From Marivita sp046591575 (GTDB lineage: Bacteria; Pseudomonadota; Alphaproteobacteria; Rhodobacterales; Rhodobacteraceae): DNA of 64,000 nt. The first letter of the stretch is position 1. Every line of letters starts with the position of its first letter. The notes under the pieces were generated by a model, which was not told the DNA's origin, searched no databases, and saw only the letters and a list, made by a program, of their open reading frames with translations. Made by a program: the position numbers and the translations under genes. Below are positions 51,849 through 59,657 of this stretch, in pieces. The stretch spans positions 1-64,000 of the forward strand of contig NZ_JBIQWA010000006.1 in the NCBI RefSeq assembly GCF_046591575.1, read 5' to 3'.

Positions 51849-54800
51849 ACCCTCTTGGGATGTGGACAAGTTTCCGCTCGACCGTCGAAAGCTATGCTGG
51901 CGTTGTCGGCGGGCGGTTCCTGTCGGTCATCTGGGTTGGCGCGATCTGTGCCGTGATCTGGATCTTCGGACCGCGCCTTGTCATGGGCGATTTCGCACCG
52001 CTGACCACAACCCGGCAGCGCTCCATCGCCATTGCCGTGGTGCTGACGCTCTGGATTGTCTGGATGCTGGTCGCGTGGCTCCGCGCCCGCCGCGCCGACA
52101 AGGCACTGGCCGAAGACGTGGCCGAAACCCCCGAACAGCGCGCCGCCAGCGAAACCCGCGAGGAAATCGCCGAACTGCAAGAGCGGCTCAAGGCCGCGAT
52201 GCAGCTGATGCGCAAGGTGGTGCGGCGGCGCTATGGCTATGCCTATGAATTCCCTTGGTATCTGATGATGGGCCCGCCCGGTGCCGGCAAGACCACGCTG
52301 CTGACCAATTCGGGGCTGAAATTCCCCCTGGGCGATGCGATGGGGGCCGAACCGGTGCAGGGCGTCGGCGGCACGCGCAATTGCAACTGGTGGTTCACCG
52401 ACCGCGCTATCCTGATCGACACGGCGGGGCGATACACCACCCAGGACAGCCAGCATGAACGCGACCACAAGGGGTTTCTGGGCTTTCTGACCATGCTGCG
52501 CAAACGGCGCAGCGCGCAGCCGATCAATGGCGTGATCCTGACCCTGTCGCTCACCGACCTGCTCAGCCAGGACCCCGACGAACGCCTGCGCGAGGTGCGC
52601 GCCGTGCGTCAGCGTCTGGCCGAGATCGAGGAAACACTGGGCGCACGCATTCCGGTCTATATCGTGCTGACCAAGGCCGACAAACTAAACGGCTTTGCGC
52701 AGTTTTTCGAAGAACTTGGCGGGCAATCGCGCGAACAGGTTTGGGGCATGACCTTTGACTGGGACGCCGCCAATGAACCCGGTGCCCTGCCCGACATGTT
52801 CAGCCGCGAATACCGCGCCTTGCAGGACCGGCTGACCGGGTTGCTGCTCGACCGGCTACAACAGGAAACCGATATCGCCCGGCGCGGCGCGATCTTCCGC
52901 TTTCCTGCCCAGGTCGCCGCTTTGCACGATTCCCTGCGCGAGATTGTCGAGGAACTGGCCTCTGGCAATGCCAATGTGTCTGAACCGATGATCCGGGGGC
53001 TTTACTTTGCCTCTGCCACCCAAGAGGCCGAAACCCGCCGCAACGCCGCGGCCCCGGCGCGGTCGATGAACCGGAGCTATTTCGTCAATAAACTGTTTGG
53101 CGATGTCATTCTGGGCGAAGCGGCGCTTGTATCGCGCGACCGGCGCGTCAGCCAGCGCAAAAAGATCGCAACCGGCATTGCCTATGGGGCCGTGGGCACG
53201 GTGGCGGTGCTTTTGGTTGCGTCCTGGATCGGATCGTTCCTGTTCAACAACCGCGCCCTAGCCGATGCCGACAACGCGCTGGCGCAATACGGCGAACAGG
53301 CGCGTAATATTCCGATTGATGCGATATCGGATTCCGATTTCCTGCGCGTTCTGCCCGCGCTCAATACCATCGAAAACGCTCCAGCCTCGTTTGATCCCGA
53401 GGCGGGCGCGACACCGATTTATCTGGTGGGGATGGGGTTGGGTCAGGAACGCCGCATCATCGACCGTCATGCCGATGTCTATAACAACGCGCTTGGGGCC
53501 TATCTGTTGCCCCGCTACATGGTCGCCTTGCAGGACCGGCTCAAATCCTCGCAGCTTGACGAGGCCGAGACGTTCGAGACGCTCAAACATTATCTGTCGC
53601 TTGCCGGTCTTGGCCCGATTGATCCCGACGCGCTTTTGGCGCAGGCCGAAACCGTCTTTGCCGATCTGTATCCCGGCTCCGGGCGGATCGGCACCCGTGC
53701 CAGCCTCATGCGGCACATGACGGCAATGCTGACCCAGGGCGATCTGCCTGTCATGGCGATTGACGATGACTTGGTGGCAAGGACGCGCGCCATCATCGGC
53801 AACCGCACCGCCGCGCAACGCACGCTGGATCTGCTTCTGACACGCAACGCCGCGCGCGATCTGGGCATGTGGACGCCTGCCGTGGCGCTTGGCCCGGCCG
53901 GGACCGAAGCGTTCGCGCGCACATCGGGCAAACCGATGACCGAAGGCATCCCCGGCCTTTACACGCGCGACGGCTATCGCGATGTGGTGCTGCCCAATGT
54001 GGCACCTCTGGCCGAGGTGGCCTCGGGCGAAGACTGGGTGCGCGGCCCAACCGCCCTGCGGGTGACCAATGTCAGCGACGTAACCCGCGACGCGGTTCAG
54101 CTTTACTGGACGGAATTCGGCGGCAAATGGCGCGATATGGTGACGGATCTGAAACCGCGCCAACCCTCCGGTCTGGCGGATGCGTCGGATCTGGTCGCAC
54201 TCATGGCGTCCGAGGCAGACCCGATCGGGCGGCTGGCCCGCAGCATCGCTGCCGAAACCGATCTGGCCGGCCCCTCCGAGACCGATGCCGCGCAAGGCCT
54301 GTTTGCCACGGCCAGCGACCTGCCCTTTGATCCGCTTGCCGCACCCGATCCCTACAGCCCCTTGCGCCGTGCGCTCGACAAGGCAGACAGCGCCAGCGAA
54401 GACGCCGACCCCGAAGCGCTTGCCGCGCTGTCGCCCCTTCTGGACGAGATCTACCAGCAGCTTGGCCGCGTCAACGCAACCGATGCCCGCGCCACCGAAG
54501 TGTTTGCCGCCGACAGCCAGCTGAACACCAAGGTGCAGGAATTGGTGGCGGCGGGCCGGTCGCTTCCGGCACCTGTCGATGCCTGGACGGTCAGCTTTGC
54601 AACCTCGCTGGCCGGAACGGCGATGGGCCGCGCGCGCGAACAGGTGTCACAGCTTTGGGCCACCGAAGGGGCCCCCGAATGTCGCCGCGCCGTTGCAGGC
54701 CGCTACCCGTTCGCACCCGGTGCCCGGCAAGAGGTGACGCTGGATGATTTCACGCGCATCTTTGGCCCCGGCGGCCTGTTTCAGGCCTTCTTTGATCAAA

Positions 54801-55330
54801 ACCTGGCCAGCTTTGTCGATATGTCCGTTGATCCGTGGATCTGGAAAGGCGGGCTTGGCACGTCGGGCGACAGCTCTGACGCGCTGCGCCAGTTCCAAAA
54901 CGCCGCGGCCATCCGCACCGCGTTCTTTCCCTCGGGCGAAACCGCCCCGCGTGTGGATGTGACCTTTGATCTGCGCAGCCTTGATCCCGACGCGCGCGTC
55001 GCGTTGGTGGAAATCGGCGGTGGCACTTCCGTTCATGGCCTTGATCGTGCCGAGGCCCGCATGCTCAGCTGGCCGGGCGAAGCCTCAGCGGTGTCGCGGA
55101 TCACGCTGTTGCCCGGTGATCGGGCCAATGCGCTTGAGACACGCGGGGAATGGTCGCCATTCCGGCTTTTCGATACCGCCGAAACAGCCCGGATATCGGA
55201 CAATGAATTTGACGCGGTGTTCCGCGTCGATGGCCGCCGCGTTGCCTTCCGGGTCACGGCGGGCAGCGTCAACAACCCGTTTGCCCTGCCTGCGGTTGCC
55301 GATTTTGCCTGCCCCACGGTTCTGGAATAA
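51845..55330 (+). CDS. tssM: T6SS membrane-complex protein TssM (IcmF)
   Basis: The 1161-residue protein has two N-terminal spans (about 24-42 and 60-78), a cytoplasmic IcmF GTPase-like domain with an intact Walker A GPPGAGKTT at 143-151 and ILIDTAGRYTTQDSQHERDHKGF, a third span near 445-465, and a long periplasmic part ending in the beta-rich C-terminus (LSWPGEASAVSRITLLPGDRAN...). TssM spans the inner membrane and usually meets TssJ in the outer membrane. No tssJ is seen here. tagF follows after three bases. Confidence 0.95.
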   Translation: MNPLGMWTSFRSTVESYAGVVGGRFLSVIWVGAICAVIWIFGPRLVMGDFAPLTTTRQRSIAIAVVLTLWIVWMLVAWLRARRADKALAEDVAETPEQRAASETREEIAELQERLKAAMQLMRKVVRRRYGYAYEFPWYLMMGPPGAGKTTLLTNSGLKFPLGDAMGAEPVQGVGGTRNCNWWFTDRAILIDTAGRYTTQDSQHERDHKGFLGFLTMLRKRRSAQPINGVILTLSLTDLLSQDPDERLREVRAVRQRLAEIEETLGARIPVYIVLTKADKLNGFAQFFEELGGQSREQVWGMTFDWDAANEPGALPDMFSREYRALQDRLTGLLLDRLQQETDIARRGAIFRFPAQVAALHDSLREIVEELASGNANVSEPMIRGLYFASATQEAETRRNAAAPARSMNRSYFVNKLFGDVILGEAALVSRDRRVSQRKKIATGIAYGAVGTVAVLLVASWIGSFLFNNRALADADNALAQYGEQARNIPIDAISDSDFLRVLPALNTIENAPASFDPEAGATPIYLVGMGLGQERRIIDRHADVYNNALGAYLLPRYMVALQDRLKSSQLDEAETFETLKHYLSLAGLGPIDPDALLAQAETVFADLYPGSGRIGTRASLMRHMTAMLTQGDLPVMAIDDDLVARTRAIIGNRTAAQRTLDLLLTRNAARDLGMWTPAVALGPAGTEAFARTSGKPMTEGIPGLYTRDGYRDVVLPNVAPLAEVASGEDWVRGPTALRVTNVSDVTRDAVQLYWTEFGGKWRDMVTDLKPRQPSGLADASDLVALMASEADPIGRLARSIAAETDLAGPSETDAAQGLFATASDLPFDPLAAPDPYSPLRRALDKADSASEDADPEALAALSPLLDEIYQQLGRVNATDARATEVFAADSQLNTKVQELVAAGRSLPAPVDAWTVSFATSLAGTAMGRAREQVSQLWATEGAPECRRAVAGRYPFAPGARQEVTLDDFTRIFGPGGLFQAFFDQNLASFVDMSVDPWIWKGGLGTSGDSSDALRQFQNAAAIRTAFFPSGETAPRVDVTFDLRSLDPDARVALVEIGGGTSVHGLDRAEARMLSWPGEASAVSRITLLPGDRANALETRGEWSPFRLFDTAETARISDNEFDAVFRVDGRRVAFRVTAGSVNNPFALPAVADFACPTVLE

Positions 55331-55333
55331 ACC

Positions 55334-56821
55334 ATGGGGCGCGGCGTGAAGGACATAGATCACAAACCCGGCCAAACCGGCTATTTCGGCAAAATCCCGA
55401 CGCAGGGTGATTTTGTCATGCACAATCTGCCCCGTGCGGTGGTGGACGGGCTGGATGACTGGACCCGCCATGCGGTGCGCGAAAGCCAGAAAGCGCTGGG
55501 GCGCGGCTGGCTTGACGCGTTTCTGGTGGCACCGGTCTGGCGCGCTGTTGTCGCGCGGGATGTTCTGGGGCCCGATCCCATCGCTTTGGTGATGATGCCC
55601 AGCGTTGACCGCGTCGGGCGGTATTTCCCGCTTATTCTGACCGTACCACTGCCCGATCATCGCGGCCCGCTCAGCGCCCTGCCCCGGCAGCTCAACACGT
55701 GGTTCGATCAGGCCGAACGATTGGCTCTGTCCACCCTGACACCTGATTTCCGGCGCGATACGCTGGATCAAGGGATCAAGACGCTGACCCTTGCGCGCTG
55801 GTTTGAACCAAACCTGCGCCGCACACCGCACGACGCCGCCCGCACGCTGTGGTGGGTTGGCACGGCCTATGATGATGAGGCGCTGCGCGCTTTCGACACG
55901 CTGCCCGACCCAGCCCGGTTTCATGACATTTTCCTGTCCGTCCGCCCCACGCCGAAACCCGTCACCGAAGAGCCTCCCGCAGCTCGGCCCGCGCCAGAAC
56001 CGGCTGAACAGGCACGGCCCGACACCGAAAGCGTGACCGCCCTGGCCAAACCGCTCCCCGCCGTGGTGCCAGAAACTCGGTCGCGCGTTCTGCTGACCAT
56101 CCAAAGCGCCGGTGCGGCGCTCAAGGGCACGCATAGTGCGGCCCTGACCGATACGTTCGCCATCGGCGAAGACAATCAGGCGATGAGCGTGATCAGCGGC
56201 ATTGGCACGCATCCCGGACTGAAAGGGGCCGTCGACACCGTGCGCGCGGCCCTCTCCGATATCGCAGAGCCGTTTTCCATGAACGATCTGGTGGCCGAGG
56301 CCAAAGGCAAACTCGGCCGCGCCAATGCCATGCTCTGCGCCCGTGGCATCCCTACCAACACAACCTTTGCCGCCTCGACCGCGACATTGCTGATCCAGGG
56401 CAATCGCCACGCCGTTTTGTGGTGCGGCAACGCCCGGTGCTATCTTTTGCGCGATGACCACCTTAGCCTTTTGACCCGCGACCATGTCGATCCGATGCTT
56501 CCGTCCCTTGTGACCCGCGCGGTTGGGGCGACACGTCAATTGCCCCTGGAAAGCAGCATCGGCGAAGCGCGGCCCGGCGACCGTTTTTTGTTGTGTTCCG
56601 GTGGCTTGTTGACCATGACATCCGACGCCGACATCGCCGAAACCCTCAAAACCGAGACCTCTGCGCAGCACGCTGCAGACCAAATGGTCCAGAACGCGAT
56701 TATTTCAGGCGCGAGACTTGACGTCGCCGCTGTGGTTGTAATCCTGCAACCCAGAGAACCGGACGGGCCCACGTCGGTGGACCCCCACAACCCTGCGAGA
56801 CAGACCCATCATGATCCGTAA
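55334..56821 (+). CDS. tagF: TagF-PP2C fusion protein with decayed phosphatase motifs
   Basis: Residues 1 to about 200 are TagF: GYFGKIPTQGDFVMHNLPRAVVDGLDDWTRHAV and SVDRVGRYFPLILTVPLP. A Pro/Glu-rich linker joins it to a PP2C-type domain (about 245-490). Such a TagF-PppA fusion is known in Agrobacterium. The metal-site motifs are lost: DGMGGH reads SGIGTHP (56194-56214), VGDSR reads CGNAR (about 56421-56435), and SDGL reads SGGL. The phosphatase is therefore probably inactive, leaving TagF as a post-translational inhibitor. It overlaps the following lipoprotein gene by 11 bases. Confidence 0.88.
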   Translation: MGRGVKDIDHKPGQTGYFGKIPTQGDFVMHNLPRAVVDGLDDWTRHAVRESQKALGRGWLDAFLVAPVWRAVVARDVLGPDPIALVMMPSVDRVGRYFPLILTVPLPDHRGPLSALPRQLNTWFDQAERLALSTLTPDFRRDTLDQGIKTLTLARWFEPNLRRTPHDAARTLWWVGTAYDDEALRAFDTLPDPARFHDIFLSVRPTPKPVTEEPPAARPAPEPAEQARPDTESVTALAKPLPAVVPETRSRVLLTIQSAGAALKGTHSAALTDTFAIGEDNQAMSVISGIGTHPGLKGAVDTVRAALSDIAEPFSMNDLVAEAKGKLGRANAMLCARGIPTNTTFAASTATLLIQGNRHAVLWCGNARCYLLRDDHLSLLTRDHVDPMLPSLVTRAVGATRQLPLESSIGEARPGDRFLLCSGGLLTMTSDADIAETLKTETSAQHAADQMVQNAIISGARLDVAAVVVILQPREPDGPTSVDPHNPARQTHHDP

Positions 56822-57911
56822 AACCGCTTTACTCGTTGCCTCTTTGTTATCCATGGTTGCCTGCGCCCCTGCGGATGGTCCGTCCTCGATCGCTGTGGTC
56901 ACCGATGCGCGACAGAACCAGACGCCGATCCTGCAACTCAGCGATGAAATTGTCTCTGCCCTGGGCACGTCGAAACCGGCGACCGGTTTTTCGTCTTTGG
57001 GTGCGTCTCGCTATACGCCCGGCGTGATCAAACCGGGTGATACAATCAGTGTCACCGCCTTTGGCACCGGAGAAGGCGGGCTGTTCAACCCGACCACCAG
57101 CGCGGCATTGCCCCTGGGGGATTTCGTGGTGTCGCAGTCCGGCACGGTGTCGCTGCCATTTGTCGGCGGCATCAATGTGGGCGGACGATCGGTCAAGGCC
57201 GCACAAGACACGATCACCGCCCGTCTGCGCGAAACAGCCGTTGATCCCTTCGCCACGGTCAGCATCGCGCGCAAGGAATCCGACAGCTACAGCGTGCAGG
57301 GTGCCGTTGCATCTGCAGGTGTGTTCAACCTGACCTCGCGCGGGGAAAGCGTTCTGGACGGCCTGGCCAATGCCGGCGGTGCCACCGGCACACCGGACGC
57401 CACCGTGGTCACGGTGCTGCGGTCAGGGCGGTCTGCGCAGGAAACCTTGGCCCAAGTGGTCAGCGACCCCCGCCGCAACATCCCCTTGCTGCCGGGCGAC
57501 ACAGTGATAGTCGGCGGCGGCGATGCACAATTTGTGGCCGATGGCGCGCTTGCCGCAACCGGAGAGTTCGATTTCGTCGAAGGCTCGCTCACTCTGGCAC
57601 AGGCCATTGCGCGCGCGGGCGGGCTGTTGGACAGCCGCGCTGATCCGAAAGACGTGTTCCTGTTCCGTCGCCAGCCCGCTGGTGAATCCTTTATCCTGGT
57701 CGATCAAAACCGCGCCAACCCCCGCACCATATTCGGTGACGTAATCTTCCGCGTGAATTATGCCGATCCGTCCCAGCGCCTGAATGCCAGCCGGTTCCAG
57801 ATGCGTGATGGCGACTCGCTTTATGTCGGCAACGCACCGCTGGCCAATTTCTCTAAATATTTCCAGATCTTCTCGCGGCCCCCGGAACTGCCCGCACCGC
57901 CCCAGCCCTAG
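56811..57911 (+). CDS. Wza-like outer-membrane lipoprotein at the end of the T6SS operon
   Basis: The 366-residue protein has a signal peptide with lipobox LLSMVAC (Cys18), a polysaccharide-export (Poly_export) domain (about 70-160: KPGDTISVTAFGTGEGGLFNPT...SQSGTVSLPFVGGINVGG), and one or two SLBB-type segments (SVQGAVASAGVFNLTSRGESVLDGLANAGG; DGALAATGEFDFVEGSLTLAQAIARAGG). It would sit in the outer membrane facing the periplasm. There is no Wzc or glycosyltransferase gene near. Its start overlaps tagF by 11 bases, so it belongs to the T6SS transcript. A structural role in place of TssJ is a guess. A polysaccharide role remains possible. Confidence 0.8.
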   Translation: MIRKTALLVASLLSMVACAPADGPSSIAVVTDARQNQTPILQLSDEIVSALGTSKPATGFSSLGASRYTPGVIKPGDTISVTAFGTGEGGLFNPTTSAALPLGDFVVSQSGTVSLPFVGGINVGGRSVKAAQDTITARLRETAVDPFATVSIARKESDSYSVQGAVASAGVFNLTSRGESVLDGLANAGGATGTPDATVVTVLRSGRSAQETLAQVVSDPRRNIPLLPGDTVIVGGGDAQFVADGALAATGEFDFVEGSLTLAQAIARAGGLLDSRADPKDVFLFRRQPAGESFILVDQNRANPRTIFGDVIFRVNYADPSQRLNASRFQMRDGDSLYVGNAPLANFSKYFQIFSRPPELPAPPQP

Positions 57912-57946
57912 GATGAGCTGAGCAAGGCTGGCACCCGGCGGCATGG

Positions 57947-58585
57947 CTAGACCTGCGTCAGCCCGGCATCAACCAACTGCTCCCGGTCGGGCAGATCCTC
58001 AAGCGATGGTAGATCGAACGCCACGAGGAACTGCTCGGTTGTGACATAGGTATAGGGGGCCCCCCGTTGCGGGGACCGAGGCCCGGACCCGATCAAGGCC
58101 CGATCATAGAGCCGACCAATCAGGGTGCGGCTGATCTCCTTGCCGAAAATCTCCTTGAGCCCGTCACGGGTGATCGGCTGATGATAGGCAATGGCCGCAA
58201 GCACCGCGGTGTCGAACTCGCGCAGATCAAGCACCTGTTCCCCGATATCGGCAGCCGCGCGAATGGCGGGCGCATAGGCCGGACGGGTGCGAAACATCCA
58301 CCCCTCCGCTGCGCACACAAGCTCAAAAGACCGACCTTCGGTCTCGGTGACAAGATCGTCGATCAGCTGCGCAACAGATGCCCCCTGCCCGACCACACGC
58401 TGCAACTCTTTCGACGGCACCGGGGCTGCACTGGCAAACAACACCGCCTCGATCCGGCGCATCCATTCGCGCCAACGCAGATCGGCTGGCCAATCAGACA
58501 ACTCGCGGTCCAGTTCTGCCTGCGGCTGGTCCGACCGGTCCTGTGCATCGCGCGAAGATGTGCCTCTGTCCCTGCCTTTGCCCAT
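57947..58585 (-). CDS. ScpB-like segregation and condensation protein
   Basis: The 212-residue protein has two ScpB winged-helix units: WMRRIEAVLFASAAPVPSKELQRVVGQG and DLREFDTAVLAAIAYHQPITRDGLKEIFGKEISRTLIGRLYDRALI. ScpB partners SMC and ScpA in chromosome folding; on roseobacter plasmids a lone ScpB-like gene is often seen beside a DUF1403 gene near the replication module. The ATG at 58585 gives a short polar head; longer in-frame starts exist. It lies two bases downstream of the DUF1403 gene. No scpA or smc gene is present, so it may borrow the chromosomal SMC. Confidence 0.87.
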   Translation of the reverse strand: MGKGRDRGTSSRDAQDRSDQPQAELDRELSDWPADLRWREWMRRIEAVLFASAAPVPSKELQRVVGQGASVAQLIDDLVTETEGRSFELVCAAEGWMFRTRPAYAPAIRAAADIGEQVLDLREFDTAVLAAIAYHQPITRDGLKEIFGKEISRTLIGRLYDRALIGSGPRSPQRGAPYTYVTTEQFLVAFDLPSLEDLPDREQLVDAGLTQV

Positions 58586-58587
58586 TT

Positions 58588-59481
58588 CTAGAGCCCGTAT
58601 ATCCGAAACGTGTCCCGGCCCGTAAGTTCCCGTATCGCGCCCAATGACACAAGCCTGTCGCACAACCGCCGCGCCGACCGGTCTGGCAAAGGCAAGGCAG
58701 ACGGCGTCACAGCATCGCGCGACAAAAACATCGCAACCGCATCGGGCGCCGCCTTTGCCCGCAGCTTGGGGGCCACCGCATGCAGCCGCATCGCCCGTCG
58801 CGTCAGATCACCGGCCAGACGCACAACGCGAATGACGGCGGCCACAATGGCACGGTGGCACGCCATCCCAAGCGCCGCGCCCCGCTGACGCAGATCGCCG
58901 CGTTTCAGTCCGGTTGCCAAAAGCGGCACCAGATGATCCCACCCCAGCGCCTGTGCCAGCACCGCATCCGCAAAGATCAGCGCAGGCGCTTGAGCGCGCG
59001 GATCATCCGTCACCACCGCCTCCAGAACCTGCGCCGCCTGGCTGACCGGCGTATCCTGTCGTGACCTGTCCAGCCCGCCCAAGATTGCCTCGGCCTCTCT
59101 ATCAGGCAACGCCCGCTGCAGCGCCTCTACAGAAACGGGCCGCGCCACCGCCCTGTGCCAAGACAAATAGGTTGCACCCGCAGGCCCCGGCAAATCATCT
59201 GGCCGCATCAGATGCAGCGCATCGCGCAAGTCCGCCGCCCGTTCCGGACGCCCTGACAGGGCAACACAGGACTCTGCCGCCCCAAGGGCCAGCCGGTCCC
59301 GCAGCAGCGACGCGGGCAGCTCTTTTCGCGCCAAGACACCATGCAGATGCGCCAATGCGGCCCCCGATAAAAAAGACACATTTTCAATATCTTCCACCCC
59401 ACGCGAGGTGATCCAAGCGGGAATTCGGGGTATCATGTCATCTGCGACAACAGGCGGTGTGTGGGTGTTCGGCATAGGCAC
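58588..59481 (-). CDS. DUF1403 family protein
   Basis: The 297-residue protein matches DUF1403 by the segments GVEDIENVSFLSGAALAHLHGVL, LRDRLALGAAESCVALSGRPERAADLRDALHL and VLAQALGWDHLVPLLATGLKRGDLR. It is helical and soluble, with a C-terminal winged-helix-like end (VSLGAIRELTGRDTFRIYGL). The family occurs mostly on plasmids of alphaproteobacteria, next to scpB-like genes. The function is unknown; help with plasmid maintenance is the natural guess. It is divergent from the CoA-transferase gene. Confidence 0.88.
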   Translation of the reverse strand: MPMPNTHTPPVVADDMIPRIPAWITSRGVEDIENVSFLSGAALAHLHGVLARKELPASLLRDRLALGAAESCVALSGRPERAADLRDALHLMRPDDLPGPAGATYLSWHRAVARPVSVEALQRALPDREAEAILGGLDRSRQDTPVSQAAQVLEAVVTDDPRAQAPALIFADAVLAQALGWDHLVPLLATGLKRGDLRQRGAALGMACHRAIVAAVIRVVRLAGDLTRRAMRLHAVAPKLRAKAAPDAVAMFLSRDAVTPSALPLPDRSARRLCDRLVSLGAIRELTGRDTFRIYGL

Positions 59482-59657
59482 AGGCTACAGCATCACGGCG
59501 CTTAAGGCCACGATTTCTTGCCCCAACCGCCTCACCCTGACCCGTGCGGAGCTGTATTCAAGACCGACGCTCGACCACCGTTCAACGCGGGGGATGACAT
59601 CTTGTCCGGCACATCAGTCGCGAATACGCTGGGCAACATCTACCAAGGGGCACCGCC
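59482..59657. other. 176-base divergent gap with an RTX-like fragment
   Basis: Promoters for DUF1403 and the CoA-transferase gene should lie here. On the plus strand bases 59581-59655 read FNAGDDILSGTSVANTLGN and more, which looks like a calcium-binding RTX repeat without a start or partner. It may be a relic or chance. Confidence 0.35.
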
